Part shown: in pieces, positions 1-12,700 of the stretch
How positions within the stretch are numbered: position 1 is the stretch's first letter
Layout of the letters: each line of letters starts with the position of its first letter
Origin: Ophioderma brevispina
Lineage: Eukaryota > Echinodermata > Ophiuroidea > Amphilepidida > Ophiodermatidae
Assembly: GCA_023653785.1 (NCBI GenBank)
Contig: JAMKCH010012705.1
Coordinates: 55,758-119,757, forward strand
DNA length: 64,000 nt
Direction: 5' to 3'
Notes under the pieces: model-generated
The model's input: only the letters and a program-made list of their open reading frames with translations
Databases searched by the model: none
Told to the model about the DNA's origin: nothing
Made by a program: the position numbers and the translations under genes

Positions 1-881
1 CTAGGGATATTCCATATTTTCCTTTTTATAGTAAATAAACAAAGTACTTTTCCCGTGAGAAATATTTTCTCAAATAAAATTGAGAAACAAAATAAAATAA
101 TATTTTTAATCACAAAATGGAGGCTAATATAACAAAATGTAACTTGTTATTTCAAATAGATCTATCTCGGGCTAACTCACGTGGTCATATGGGTACTTGG
201 GTAGTGTGATCACAAAATCAGTGCCCCATTTCAATTATGTAGAAAAACATTGGACAAAATAAGCAAATGATCCAAATTCTTGTAATATACTATAATATCA
301 ACAAACCTTCCTATACACAACCATATGTAGATTTTTATGTTAATTTTTAAACACTACTTTGCCTCTAATTGTAACCATAAGCTTTTCTACACAAATTCTT
401 TCATCTAACCTGTGTCAAACTCGACGTTTTATGTCTGCTCCAGAGTGCCATAATATCTGGCAAAGAACTGTTCAATGCAGCCCTAATTCAATTGCACCTT
501 ATGTTTGGCAGTGACCTCGTTCACGATTGGTAGAGCAGTTGTATGACATCTTTTAGTATGTCATTCAAAATACCATATCTTCTAATCTTCCCTGTTTGCT
601 AGGAATCATCCCATTCTATTGCAAACAATCAGAAAATTCTGTTTTCTGAAATATTGCCAGTAAAGCCCTGAAATGCTGGCAGGTACATGATACATTCCCT
701 TCAGTATTATATATTGCCTTAATGATTTATTTACAATTTCACTCATAAGAAATTATTTGCAATTTCACTTTTTCATAAGATATTTTCCTAAATATTTCAG
801 TAATTTCTCATTATACTACATCACTCATTATTTATCATCTGTCTGTATTTTGCTGTATTATGTGATGGACAAAAGAAATAC
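1..881. other. AT-rich stretch, no gene seen
   Basis: No open frame of useful length and no recognised repeat body. The end of the stretch (about 840-881) reads like the 3' end of a non-LTR retrotransposon because it runs straight into a TTGA microsatellite. I could not find conserved reverse-transcriptase residues upstream to prove it. Confidence 0.4.
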
Positions 882-904
882 TGATTGATTGATTGATTGA
901 TTGA
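882..904. repeat. (TTGA)n microsatellite, possible LINE tail
   Basis: About five tandem copies of a GATT/TTGA tetramer. Short tandem tails of this kind commonly end CR1/L2-type LINEs. The orientation would be plus if this is a LINE tail. Confidence 0.6.
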
Positions 905-1819
905 GAATGACAGTACCTGGTCCATTGTCGAAGTCCGATATGAAGACAACCGACATTATGCAACAACTATCTCTTACCAATCATTAAAAAAAGGTCTAGT
1001 TTTCAAAATGGCAATTTTGCAAGATAATCTTTCTTTATCGAATGTAATTAATACCTGAATTTGGTTTCATAACATTAGCGTGCATGGGTAATTCTTAATT
1101 GGATTATGTGATGATACATTTGATTATTTTGATGTATTTTGCAATTTGACAGGTTTATTTTGTGCAATTCAGCCCTTCGGCTGCCATAATTTCCATACAA
1201 TGCGAAATCGTATAATGAAGGGACACCCTGAATCTATTTACGTTTCAGTGTATGGGTCTGTTTAGAAAAGCGTGAAAAGTATTTGGTTTTATTGAAGATT
1301 TTGTTTCTGTTTTCACGTGTCAAGTAAATTTATTTTGAAAATTATATTTGATGCATCAGAAAGGAAACGCATTTAGGTTTACCTTAGTTTGTTTTACGTT
1401 CACTTGTAATTAGCGATTATAAAAGTGTATGCAAGTAGAAGCTTTAATTTCGACGTGCAATACGAAGTTAATGGCATTTTATTACGGTGGTGAAGATTGA
1501 ACACTGATTCTAAATGTAGCAGCTAATATGGATATCTAAATGTAGCAGCTAACTATACGGCGAGGCTAAGAAAAATAACATACTGTCACCCACAGAACAA
1601 CATAACAATAAAATAAATACTTTTTACTACGCAGATGATTATTATTTTCATTGAAATGTCAGCACACGTCGTTATAATAGTTTATCATTAGCCTGTCCTG
1701 TTAAAAATTTTGTCACAGTATATCTCGGAGAGTGATTTTAAATAGACAGGCGTTCGCGTTAGTACGGGTTAGGTGTTTCCACATCCTTGGTAATATTTTA
1801 AACCTATCCCCCGAAAAAG
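905..1819. other. Intergenic, nothing recognised
   Basis: AT-rich sequence with no long open frame, RNA gene or inverted repeat that I could support. A short local duplication (words like taaatgtagcagctaa, near 1511-1550) is the only visible structure. Confidence 0.4.
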
Positions 1820-2130
1820 GGACGGAATAAAGGGATCAAAACAAGAGAATAATAATAATAAATAATAATACTAATAAAACATTTATCAAGCGCTTTATCA
1901 TGAGGCCAAGCGCTGTAAAACATACAATTAAAAGGGAGCAAATATACAACTTTTAAAAGCTAAGATACAAACATACTGTACACATAATTTTAGAACCTAC
2001 CAAAAAATATTAAAAACTAGCATATGCAAAGTTACCAAGAGGAATAAGACATTGTAGCTGACTGGAAAAGGGTGGGTTTTGAGTGCGTTCATTAATCGCA
2101 GAGTTTGAAGAGCAGCGGCGAATGTGCAGG
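1820..2130 (-). mobile_element. Antisense LINE/SINE tail of the gcgcttt type
   Basis: A run of AAT trinucleotides (about 1849-1878) is followed by aagcgctttat and a second aagcgctg. Read on the minus strand this gives a tail ending in a gcgctt box and (ATT)n. The same arrangement occurs on the plus strand at 63.1-63.3 kb and without the trinucleotide tail at 48.34-48.40 kb. It also matches the 3' end of the antisense LINE at 17.7 kb. I infer a 5'-truncated L2/CR1-like element. No coding residues are visible. Confidence 0.4.
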
Positions 2131-2344
2131 GTGTAAATGGAAAATTCCAGTTATTTTTTTTTTCTGGATATTAGAATATGGAGATGATCAATATCATGAA
2201 AGACGGCAAAAAATTAGAATCGGTTCGTCACACCAATAAATGGGGTCTATGGAAAAAACTTTTTTTTTAATGGCACACTGTATTACAATCAACCTAAACA
2301 ACCACTAAGCCATGCGTGAATGTTAATGTTAAATTTTAGGTTAT

Positions 2345-3655
2345 ACAGTTAAGGGGCGTGTTCCGATCGTCTTTGGACCCCCTGATTTACCCGGAAGTAG
2401 TATCGATTTTGATATAAGATGAAAGGCCGTATTTGGTCCATTCTCCGATAACGTGTTCAAAAAGTCGTTTTTAGTAGCTCCACAAGTCATGCACAGTGAA
2501 AGCTTGTTTTTTGGCTTTAAGAATGAATGTTTATGAATATAAATTATAAAACTAAAAAATTAAAAATTTTCAAAATGATCGGACTAGATGTTGTAAACGG
2601 ATGAGAAAGTATCAAGCAATAAGGGCTAAAAGATGCATATTCTGGCTTTTCGCCATCGCCAGCCCAAAAATCCGTCTTTAAAATGTGTCATGCTCGTTAC
2701 ACAGGGCGCTATCACAGATTTGCATTGCTTTTTATCAGACTCTATATGCACTAATTGTTTAAGTTTAAAACATGATAATATTGGATTATTAAAGTTTCGC
2801 AAGAGTTCTCGGAGAGATGTCGCCAATATTGCAGACAGATACGTTACGATTATTCGAATGGATACAAAAATTGCTAAAAATAACTGAATACCTATGTTCC
2901 AATATGTGATAAATCGAAGAAGATGTACATGTTTTTTACATGTTTTGCATAAAGATCTGGTTTCAAAGTAACAATTTCAGCCCTAGTAATGAAAGAAATC
3001 CCTCCTGGTACGTTCATACCCGACAGAACGTTACCCCCCCCTTCTGACATCGCTCTTGAAATATGGCTGATACATAAATCGAATAACCACACCATGCGTT
3101 AGTATGAAGGTAATACCTGATAACGTATACAGACTAAGTCGTGAAGCACGTACTTTCATCAAGACAGCACGAATAGAAAAAGCCCGACAGATACGTTAAG
3201 ACAGATACGTTACTGAAGTTTTACACTTTAGGCAATATACTAAAATCGGATATATTTTCAGATCACCCATGCATTGTTCCGTGTTCTGAGAATATTAAAG
3301 TTACGATTTTCAATGGATTTTCAGGAATTCCTTATGTTGATATTTCGTCATTGGAGACCAACTTGAACACTTTAACGAGAAGGCCATTTTTCTCATTGTC
3401 GTTCCTGAAATTTGACCCTCGATACCATTTCATTCCCAAGAGATAAACAAAAAACCACCGTTTTAGTGGTTAAACACTTTATTAGCACACAGTATTAAAA
3501 TAGGGCTTTGCAACATGCTTATTGCGTCTACCATCACACCCGCAAGTTTGTTTTCCCACTGGTACTTGATGGGGTGTATATACAGTGCCAGGCTCTCAGA
3601 TCAAAGTAGAGAAAAAAATACACAAAATCGGAACAACCACCTTTAAATGATATTT
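2345..3655 (+). repeat. Dispersed copy of the tandem-unit end, split by an insertion
   Basis: 2345-2434 plus 3380-3655 match, in order, the sequence at 47150-47500 and the unit junctions near 30510-30745 and 39840-40080. Shared words include gcgtgttccgatcgtcttt, cattcccaag and, with the 47-kb copy only, ggaacaaccacc. The match is interrupted here by about 950 bases that the other copies lack. Confidence 0.7.
2435..3379. mobile_element. Non-autonomous TIR element, about 0.95 kb
   Basis: This block is absent from the three other copies of the flanking repeat, which supply empty sites. AAGGCC is present on both sides (2423-2428 and 3380-3385), as expected of a target duplication. The ends form an imperfect inverted repeat: TTCTCCGATAACGTGTTCAA at 2441-2460 against TCTCGTTAAAGTGTTCAA read from 3379 backwards. 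The word gacagatacgtta occurs three times inside (near 2833, 3187 and 3204). The short open frames inside (2633-2887 and others) show no family I know. Superfamily unknown. Confidence 0.5.
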
Positions 3656-4905
3656 GAAAGATATTTATTTGGTTGAAAGATGTCAATGGATATCGTTAAA
3701 ATGATACTTAATGGCTGACTCAGAGATTTCTCGATGAGGGCAGACTCATTTTTCAAACAAATCGTGTTTTTGCATTTGCAGAATGCTTGTCCATGTACTA
3801 ATCACTGTGTGACATTAACTAAACTAAAAACTTCCTTCATTAGAAAAATCACAACTTTAAAAAAAAAAATTCGGATCCGGAAATTTTCGTTGTAACGGTT
3901 ATTCTATGGCACGTTACACTGTGGCAATAAAGTTTACTTGAATGAAAACGAAAAATCCGATTCAGTGTAACTTCGAATAAGCATTTGGGTAAAATCTTGA
4001 GTTCTAGAGACTCTTTTTTAATTGACTCACAACAATTATTAGTATTTCACAAAATATCTCAATCAGCCTTTAAATATTTCGCAACGATAACAACGTTGAA
4101 TCCACGGACTTCCATGACACCAAAGTATTATTAATATAGCCAATACATCATGAATAATGTATCCCTAACGTCCCCTACTGCATTTAAATGCAACTTGAAA
4201 AAAAAAATCCGGAGCGGAGGTTGCCCTTTTTAGGGGAATTTGCGGTGATACGTCAGATTTTCTTCTAGGGAAAAAGTTAGGGGGATGTGCGATGCAGTGT
4301 TTTCTTTTGTGAAGTTTTTTTGCTAAAGTTTTAAGTATGGGTGTATAACATGTCTGCGCTGCCTGTTTTTGTTATCTTCACAGATAATCTGATCACCACC
4401 CTTAGCTATTTTGAGTAAAATAATTTGATATTGTTGAGAATTAATTCAAAATAAGATAACCTTAGAAAAAACAGGATATTACACAATAGCTAAAACATTT
4501 CACGAACACAGCTCGTGCTAAATGATATTTAAGAAGGGACAGCTTTTTGAAAATGAAATGGAAACGTCAAGTCCCGTGCGTAACGGTCAATTTCAAAATT
4601 GCATCTAGAAACTTTGTATATTGTTAACGTTTTTGTTTATTCTTTCCTCGAGTAATTTATCTTTGTTTAAGGAGTTCTACAATTCTTAAAGGAACATTGT
4701 ATTCATGGTAATGTTTGCTTTATGGCTAAATTAGTCTAGACATATTCTAACTGATTGGACGCCCTTATGATAGGCAGTGTTTGAAAACCAAATGCAAATA
4801 AACTCTAGAATGATCATCATCATTATCATCCTTCGGCTGCGGAGCAGGCGATTAAAAGATTTCTCCATGCACATCTATCTTTGGCAAGTACGGCTATCTC
4901 CTCAG
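3656..4905. other. Intergenic, nothing firm
   Basis: No gene seen. The words tggcaataaagtttacttg near 3922 resemble a LINE 3' end, but no body is visible. A tccctaacgtcccc motif near 4164 resembles short words in the tandem units without extended similarity. Confidence 0.35.
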
Positions 4906-5665
4906 CTTGTACACTCTTAATTGAAATTTGTCAAAGTTCCCGTGTCATTTATTTTTGACACTTTTTTGTGTCAGAGTGACCAATTTATTGGTCGTTATGA
5001 GGTGGAAAAGTGTGAAACTTCTTTTTCCGAATCGGAAATAAATCAGGTATCTTTAACAAACTTTCCGAATCAATCAAACCGCAGCGATGTGATTGGCTGT
5101 CCACTGTTTATCGCAAATCTTGCGATTGTGATTGGCCACCCGACTGTATAATTGACCATGTGATCTAAGACCGCGAACACCACGGTTTATATGTTTGACA
5201 GGAAAAACTTAGTGCAAGCAATGCAGCTGCATTATCACGCTTTTATGCACAATACTGTGTTCCATTTACTGTTTTGCATTGAGTAGTTCATGAATATAAA
5301 ATGATACACACTTCCCAAATTTGCATTGTGGTATATTTTCTTTTGGGTGTCACATTTCCCGATTGATTTTGAACCTCCCAGATGTGTTAAAATTTGACAC
5401 AGAAATCTATTCAATTTGACACGGAAATTATTCACTTTGAAACTGATGGTTGTCTATTCCGATTCTTTTTTTTTACATAAAAAATGTTCATTTTGACTCG
5501 GATTTTTAGTGATTTCTAACACTTTTCTGTGTCCGTTTCATCTGGACACATTTTGCCCGTTTCGTTTTTTTGACCAATAACTTTGGTGGTTGCCCGGCGG
5601 ACTAATTTCCGGTCAAATTTTGACAATTTTTTGTGGTCAAATTAACCAATCTATAATAAGAGTGG
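4906..5665. mobile_element. Foldback-like DNA element with internal inverted repeats
   Basis: The block is built from many short inverted words: tgacac/gtgtca pairs, ttggtca/tgaccaat pairs and cggaaat/attccg pairs. They cluster in the outer thirds. The ends begin CACTCTTAATTG on the left and, read on the opposite strand, CACTCTTATTAT on the right (near 5664). The centre (5090-5160) holds two GATTGG (inverted CCAAT) words. The open frames here follow the repeats and are not convincing genes. I infer a MITE-like foldback element; the exact ends are uncertain. Confidence 0.45.
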
Positions 5666-6925
5666 ATCATGCCTTTATCATACCCTAGTGTACGTTGGAT
5701 GTAGGCTTAATAAAAGGTGCGTGGACGTCCACCTCTCTAATTCCTTCTATATTTATTTTTAAGTCAAAGGTGACTGGAATTAGTGACAAACCTTGGGCAT
5801 TTAAAAACCAGTCCTTTAGATTCAATATAAATCTTTAAATTATGTAATGAAACCATTTTTAAGTCATCTTCAGTTTATTTTTCAATCAAAAAGTACTTTA
5901 TTTTTTAGTAAGCCTTTTCACGGATGTAAAAGTTATAAGTCCAAAAAGGTTTTTTCCACAAATTCCAGTCTCGTTAGACTTAAAAATAATCTAAGGAATT
6001 AAGAAGAGCAGGTCCCTTTTGCCATGAGGTGGTATTAGAAGCGTATCGTCTAGCAAAGGCTCTTCCCTCTGGTCAAAAAAACAAGACAAGGATGTGTCCA
6101 AGGAAACTCGGCTGGCGATTTCTTTACAAGGTGGCTCAGTGTTAGTCCTTGAAGATAAAGGGTGGTGAGACACGTCTTTTCCGTTTTATGTCCAGCAGAA
6201 TCCTATAGCAGAAGGTTAGCAAATGCGTGGATTTTGCTTTCCATGTCCTTTTGATACCCGCCCAAAGCACCAGGGATTCACAGCCATCATAGGTAGGATG
6301 GTCACAGCCGGCATTGTTTGAATAACTTGCCTTTTGCAGATATGGATAATTGAGGGCTTTATTCCCAAACGTTCTAGCTTCCAGACGCACTCCATGCTTA
6401 TGCTTGCGTCTTTTTTCAGATAATCTGAAATCTGTCACATGGTTGAATGGTTCAACCAAGAACCGTTGAAGTGTGGTTGAGGATACTTCCATGTAACTTT
6501 AATTTAATGTTATTTTGCAGATAACACAACGGGGTAGGGAATTTCTGTAATTTTTAATTCCTTACTTCTAAACCATGAATCAAGCATTTTATTTTGGGAA
6601 ATTATAACCCTAACCACATATATGAAAGACAAAAGAAGATTTTAAAATGGTGAATGATATCCTGTTTTCCACATCATAAAATATCTCTTGCTCGACGACC
6701 AAGTGGGGACAGATATTTCGAAATAGAGAAATTTAGCAATACTCTTGAGCCGGAAAAAACAACTGAAAAGACCTATACCCTAAAGGAAATGGTATGTCAC
6801 AAGTTGGAACAGGTAATTGAGTTGGTTACAATGCGCAATAGATAGTTGTATTCTGAGTGAAACTTTACATTTCATCTTCTGGAACAGATGACAAATATTA
6901 AGAAAATGACGCTATGTTGATTCTG
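5666..6925. other. Intergenic with one unexplained minus-strand frame
   Basis: The only notable item is a 116-codon minus-strand open frame at 6142-6492. It is followed by an overlapping 60-codon frame (5991-6173) in another phase. The peptides are fairly polar (for example a KRRKHKHG stretch), but I recognise no domain. It could be a decayed exon or chance. No promoter, splice pair or RNA gene could be supported. Confidence 0.3.
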
Positions 6926-7299
6926 TACTCCTGTTTAAAAATGTCCAGTAAATTTACGAAATTTCTGGCAGCACAGTATTTCGAGGGTAATTTACAGAAA
7001 TTTCTGTCAGTTAAACGGAACTTGACAGTAAGTTGACAGAAAGTTTGTCTCATAGTATTGAACAAAAATAATGTAGTTTTTACAACAGAAAATTTTTCCG
7101 TAATTTAAAATTACGGAACCAAAAAAAAAAAAGTCCGGAAATATTGCTGCCAGAAATTTTTGAAATATTTCCGTAAATTAACATTTTTAGCTATTTTTTA
7201 TGTTTTTTGTTTTTTATTTTTATTGTTTTCTAAAACAGATTTTTCCGTAAATTTACGGAAAATCTGTTTTCTTAATTTACGGAAATTTTTAACAGTGTA
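6926..7299. mobile_element. MITE with ACACTGTTAAAAATTTCC-type ends
   Basis: The right end read on the minus strand is ACACTGTTAAAAATTTCC. The left end, ACTCCTGTTTAAAAATGTCC, is a diverged match, so the block has terminal inverted repeats of about 28 bases. The word ccgtaaattt/aaatttacgg recurs throughout. A near-perfect 39-base palindrome lies at 7232-7270 (arms AAAACAGATTTTTCCG / CGGAAAATCTGTTTT). It is non-coding. The same terminal style is seen in the short hairpin at 63633-63716. Confidence 0.6.
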
Positions 7300-7918
7300 C
7301 GATCAAAGAGCTTATACCATATAGTGTTAGTGACATTTGTTTAATGCTAGCCTATATTTTAATCGGTATATGACTATGACATAGACAAAGAAATTTGCTT
7401 ATGCTAAGAAAAAAGTTCATATCGGTTGTGTTTGTCTGGACTCTTTTCACCAAATTTCGCACCATAAGGAGTATACATTGTGAACAAGCAAAACAACAAA
7501 GAAAATGTTTTATCTACGTAGTTCTCCAGGTAAACATTTTCTAGTACTCTTTTCCGGAGCTGGTCAGCGCTCAGACGTGTTAACCCAATTTGCGCTTGGC
7601 CGGTATATTTCCAGTTTACCTGGGGAGGTAAGTTGTCCACCTGTGGTAAACAATCAAGTCATTGTAAATTACTTGTATGTAATATTCCGTTCTGATGCCA
7701 TTCGCTAAGAAAGCGATGAACACCTTTTTGACTTAAAAGGCACTCTCAATGATTTGCTAAATCAAAAAATCGAAAACATCATCAAAAATAAGGTTTTTGC
7801 ATGTCTGTAGCAAGAATAGATACCCAAACATATCCTCCAAATGATAAGAAAGACTGAAAGCAACCCAATAAAACAAAATCGGATATTTTATTTTATTACT
7901 ATCCATACGGACACTTAA

Positions 7919-8062
7919 AGGGACATAATGTCATGAAAAATTCACATAATGAAAAGGACCCTTACTGAAATCACTTCCACGAGTTTGAAAACAATTTGGA
8001 TGTTTACATTCTGTAAAAACAGTAAAAACAGGAAGAGTTCCTTGGGTGGCAGTTTTTGGTCC
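7919..8062 (+). mobile_element. Left end of the TTAA element family 1 (truncated)
   Basis: TTAA at 7915-7918 is followed by AGGGACATAATG and about 140 bases that match the long terminal repeat of the complete element at 21452-22025. Shared words include cttactgaaatcacttccac, gtttgaaaacaatttggatg and gtaaaaacagtaaaaacagg. The right arm is missing, so this is a truncated or partly deleted copy. Confidence 0.7.
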
Positions 8063-8342
8063 ACGCAACAGGTTCACTAATAGACTTGCTTTTAAGTATC
8101 TAGCATGATAGGCTTTGAAAACCAAAATGGCAAATGGTCTCATATTTGCTAGGAACCCTCAAGAGTAGTATTTCAATGATCATAACTGCGCGTAGTGATA
8201 TGCACTAAACTGCACATGTAAGAACAATATTGGGTATTACGCGAACCACTAACCGATTTCAAGTCCACCTTTGGGGGAAAGACAACATACAACTGCCAAT
8301 TGACCTGGTTCTAAACCCAACGTCTGATTAACTATATTTCTA

Positions 8343-8561
8343 TCATTGATCAGGTATCATATTCCCTGTATTTTCATTAGAGGATTCTGAATATTGTGCA
8401 TCTGACATTCTAATCCTGCAAGGATAGACAGTACGATTATATTGTCCTGAGATCCATGAAAATAGTATAAATAAATCTATGCTACCGGGAATACAGATTT
8501 TTGCCTGTCCTTCGACCACGTACACATGGTAAACAGGTGTGGATCTATACTTACCTTCCAT
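8343..8561 (-). other. Repeat-borne open frame whose phase is kept in R1
   Basis: A 72-codon minus-strand frame. Its last 40 or so residues (VYPCRIRMSD, TGNMIPDQ) recur in the R1 copy at 16786-17034 without indels and with mostly mild substitutions. Upstream of that block the two copies fall out of phase. I recognise no protein family. It may be a relic exon or chance conservation over a short indel-free stretch. Confidence 0.25.
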
Positions 8562-8700
8562 TTACCAGGCGATTAATAGCCCTTATTCAAATGTTGGAAA
8601 GGACAAGTGTACCTATCTGCGAATTAACCAGGAGTGCAATGGGTTTTGGGGGTATAATAATTATAATAGGGCTTGTTTGATATTAGAGTTACGGTGGGCG

Positions 8701-8733
8701 CATGGCTACAGAGCGCCTAGCTCTGTAGCCATG
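8701..8733. other. Perfect stem-loop, 14-bp arms
   Basis: catggctacagagc (8701-8714) pairs with gctctgtagccatg (8720-8733) around a five-base loop. No poly-T terminator or RNA-gene promoter box is evident, so I do not call it an RNA gene. Confidence 0.5.
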
Positions 8734-9503
8734 GCCCCTATGTTCAAGGGTATTACCGTATGTTTGATAGAGATTACTTTTTTGCAGGGGAAGTTTCGGG
8801 AGTGTGAGTTATGCACAGGAATTTAACAGAAGCATGAATGATGTGTGAACTTTTAAACAGACATGGACGATGAAAACGTGGCACCGGACGTGGGCCTGGG
8901 GCTTAACTGTTGAGTAATTAAGCACAACTACCAATGTACTGATTTATTACCACTGCGTAGGCTATGCATGGCTGTTAGAGAATTTACCAAATTTGAGTGG
9001 TGTTATGACTATGGTGTTATGACTAAATGATAAGCCCTGTGGATTGTTTCAGTAGTAGATGCCCAATTTAGAATTTGTGCACGACAGTCTGGCATCTCAG
9101 CCTTTGCCCTAGACTCATTTTTCAGTCCCATATTTTTTTGTGAATATGGAAACTGAGTCCACTGCCTATCTCCTAAACGTGGACAGGTCGAAAAAAATTA
9201 TTTTCTAAAATATCCTGGTTACCGCCCAATTTTGCAAGTTTTGTCCTCAGATCATTTGTACTTACATACGGTACGTCATTTTTTACTATGAATGGGCTCC
9301 CCCGAAGCAAAAAAATAATAAACAATCAATGCCTGGCCGTCAGCAAATCTTTATTTTTTTCCAAAATGTGGCTGTTATTAACAGAATAAATTTTTTTTAA
9401 CGATCAACATCTGTATACAGAATCCCGACGGCGACTCTTCTCGCCCTACGCCGTGGGCGGCGCACTTCCACATCTTTGCATTCTTCGTTAACACGCGTTT
9501 ACG

Positions 9504-9775
9504 TTGTTCGTGTTACCACAAAGAATCGATAATTTTGTAAGTTCTGACGGCAGAAATCAACACTATTTCACTGTTATCCATTTGTATATATATTGGGCGG
9601 GCTGGCAGGAAAAAAAATGTAAATTTCTTGGCTGCACAAATAGCGATGAAAAGTTACAAAAATGGAAACGAACGGCGTGTAAAAATGCTCCAATGACCAC
9701 ATGAAGGAATGTGAATGTCTGCAGCCGTCCCAATTCAATCTGTTCACAAATGGGAAAACCACCGAATCTGCAAGC
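9504..9775 (+). pseudogene. Broken Cys-rich (THAP-like?) zinc-binding frame
   Basis: The frame from 9504 reads a lysine-rich stretch, then CKFLGCTNSDEKLQKWKRTAC and stops at 9704. In a neighbouring phase, right after, comes ECECLQPSQFNLF. The order C-x4-C-N-S-...-L-x-K-W-...-C, then C-x-C-x2-P-x-x-F-x-L-F resembles small zinc-binding modules, often fused to DNA-transposon-derived proteins, that I recall from invertebrate predicted proteomes. One frameshift separates the halves. The family assignment is inference and needs a profile search. Confidence 0.35.
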
Positions 9776-12700
9776 TTCTAGTTGAAGTTTGAATGAAATT
9801 AGTTTATTTTATTAATATTTTTCATGTAGTTTGCTTTAAATTACGCTTGTTGGTCACAAAATTCCATTTAAAACCTGGTTAAATTTAGTTCCACATGTAC
9901 ACGTACAGGACATCATTTCAATGTACAGTTAAAAACCAAAATAATTACCAGGGGGGGTAGGACACGATCATCTCTTCGATTTGGGCATTGGAGATTTCCA
10001 AACGGTAAATTTGGGGGGAACTGATACGTGCATTTACTATGGCCAGTTCATCGTCCCGTGTACATTAAAAATCATCTCTGAAAACCTTTCGTTCAAAAGA
10101 TCTTAAAATATCCATGATAACTTAAGAAAAAAATTGACTGTCAAAATCCTGTCGGGGTTAGGGATTAACCCTGCTGCAAAAAAGTGTAATTTCCAAATGC
10201 GGTCAGTTAGATTTAAATATCGTGACCCAGGCCTAGTCTTTAGCCAAGCCTGTGTGGAACCGTTCGAAATGCGTCAGAGCGCCCTCCTGCCATTAAGTCT
10301 TTGAAACAGACTAGCAACACCGGGAGTTGATGGCCGTTTGAATTGTGTGTTGTGTTAGGTTGGCTATGTCATACCCCCCTGAAACTTAATCATCGTAATC
10401 CATTTCAGTCTAAAGACCACCATGTTAACTCGACGGGTCATTTTCAATGCGGTACTGATGTCACAAGCGTAGCACATTCATGCACAACGAGACTAATTTT
10501 CGTTCAGATCTCCGAAATCATCACATGAGCACGGAAGCGTCCTTTCTAAAACCTCAACAACCCGCATCGGAGTGTCAAGTTTTCAGCAAAACGCTCGGTC
10601 TTGGGAACTATTCAAGTTTTCAAGTACACGGAATATATCAAAATTCTGTTGATTATTATTTTGTCTGGAGTTTGAATTTTACCGAAAAATGAATTTTTCT
10701 TACCGCGGGCCTGTTATTTACCCAATTGTAACCAAGTATGTGCTAACCCATAAGACGTTCATTTCTCAGTCACGAAAAGTAGGCGAGATAAACCTTCAAT
10801 TTTTACAACAACAGTTAAGCACTTGGCCCTGGAAATTCCAGTTTAGGCCAGTCCCCTGACAGCATCCTTCTGAAAGCCAATAAATAAACGGTGAAAAGTG
10901 TTTTAAAAATGCGAAAAAAGGTAGGTTGGAAATTCTTATTATCGTTCCAAGCTCGTAAAAGGCAATATCCGGCTAGTGTGTAAGTACTGTGTGTTTGGTG
11001 GCCAGATGCCCCCAGTAATGGCGGCGACGCAGAGGGACGTAGAGGGTGTCTTTCGAGGCTTCCCCGTTTCGGATCGTTGTATATTGTTCTTTTAATAATT
11101 AATATTCAATGGTCCCCGCATGAATTGAAAAAGATGGGTCCATAAGTCTGACAAATGAAAAATAGTCAGCCGGCTACAATGACCCTTACCGTGGACTGTC
11201 TGAGCAGACGGATCCCCGCTTTAGATTTTGGAGGCTTACAGGAAAATTGGCGCGCGCGGGGTTATGCGTCGAGAAAAGAGAGGAAAGAGACTAAGTGATA
11301 TCATATCCCCACTTAGAGACAGAGACAAATTTATCACTAGAGATAATATAATATTGAGAGCCAGTTATCCCAAAACGAAAGACTGATTGGACATGAGAAG
11401 ATATTATGACAACATACATTTACCCAATTTGACGCCCGTGTTGTTGCATAACACTGATGGAAAATGTTTCAGCGATAAGGACGAAGTACAGTACAGTAGA
11501 AGTTATTAAAACAAATTTTTTAACTTCTACAAAATCAGAAGAGAAATCGGTAAGGTAATTTGTACTTTGTCGACAAGCTTCTTAAAATCCAGGTTCAAGA
11601 TAAATTCCTGTAAAACTTGACAGGAAAAAATACCTGGAGTTCATTCAAAGGATGATATTAATATCAACAATATGGCCCTATTAAACAATCGTTTCCAACG
11701 CATGTATTTATATCTGGTTTATCTATTAGTGGGGTGGATAGGTAGTATTAAATTAATTAAGATTATGAAAACGGTTATTTTTACATATAATTGTCAGGGC
11801 CAGCAGAAAGTATTAATATGATAAATTTGATGTTTGTGACCGTAGTTCAAATATATCCTTCCACATACGCAACTTACTTCAGAGATACATTGTTTTAAGT
11901 AAAACCAATTGTTAAACACCAATTTGGGAACATACGATCGTAATGTTTTGCCTTGTATTTTTGTTGTACTCATTTTTATGGTTCGAGTCCCATTGTATTT
12001 ATGCAACTTATGTGTAGCATTGTTGATGGTATATGAAAATTTAACGGATATTAATTTTCTTTTTATATTAACCCAAATTCAAAATGTCAGTATTAATTTC
12101 ACTTTAATCGTTTAATTAATTTCATCGTTCAATGTTGTCGATTGGAACTGTGGCCTCAGGTATTTTCTTGTTCTAGTCAATAAAGCAACACTCAAATATG
12201 CCCCCAGATTCCAAACTATAAATGTTCCAAATAAAACCATGGGACTTAATCAGAACTACCTGATCAGAATTTATTGGATTTCCAATTAAACTACTGATGC
12301 CACTATTGCATTTTTAAAGCAAATAGTTTTTAGTTAAGTGTAATGAAAGGTTGTCTGGTTGATGCAAGTATATTAACTCCTTAATTGCGTCATAATGAAT
12401 GATTCCTTATTTAATTTTATTGTAACAGAAAACCAACTTGGGTGCCTGTTTTTTTATGGAAATAATATATAACCTATGTTATAGTTACAAGAATTAAATT
12501 GTATTAATGATGGTTAATGAATATAATGAATGTCAAAAACTAATACGTTATCCCAAATTGTAACCGAGAGCACTCATAGAGGGAACAGTATAATGTATAA
12601 TCTGAGCGGCCCGAGTAGTGGCAGTATCAATTAGGACTGTGCCCCAGAGATGAAAAAAACCAACTGGTTTATTAATTTAGTGATCTCATTAATGAAGACA

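Larger units (their letters stand above)
8641..11279. other. R0-specific 2.6-kb interval
   Basis: This interval separates two R0 pieces that are adjacent in R1 (17095 and 17099), so it was inserted in R0 or lost from R1. It contains a stem-loop at 8701-8733, a broken zinc-binding-like frame at 9504-9775 and some relatively GC-rich patches (9420-9500, 11000-11070, 11240-11270). No transposase or reverse transcriptase is visible. The edges show no clear inverted repeat. Confidence 0.45.

Noticed and set aside
6142..6492. 116-codon minus-strand frame as a gene
   Set aside because: No recognisable domain, no splice or promoter context, and similar lengths arise by chance in 64 kb. Kept only as a note in the region entry.
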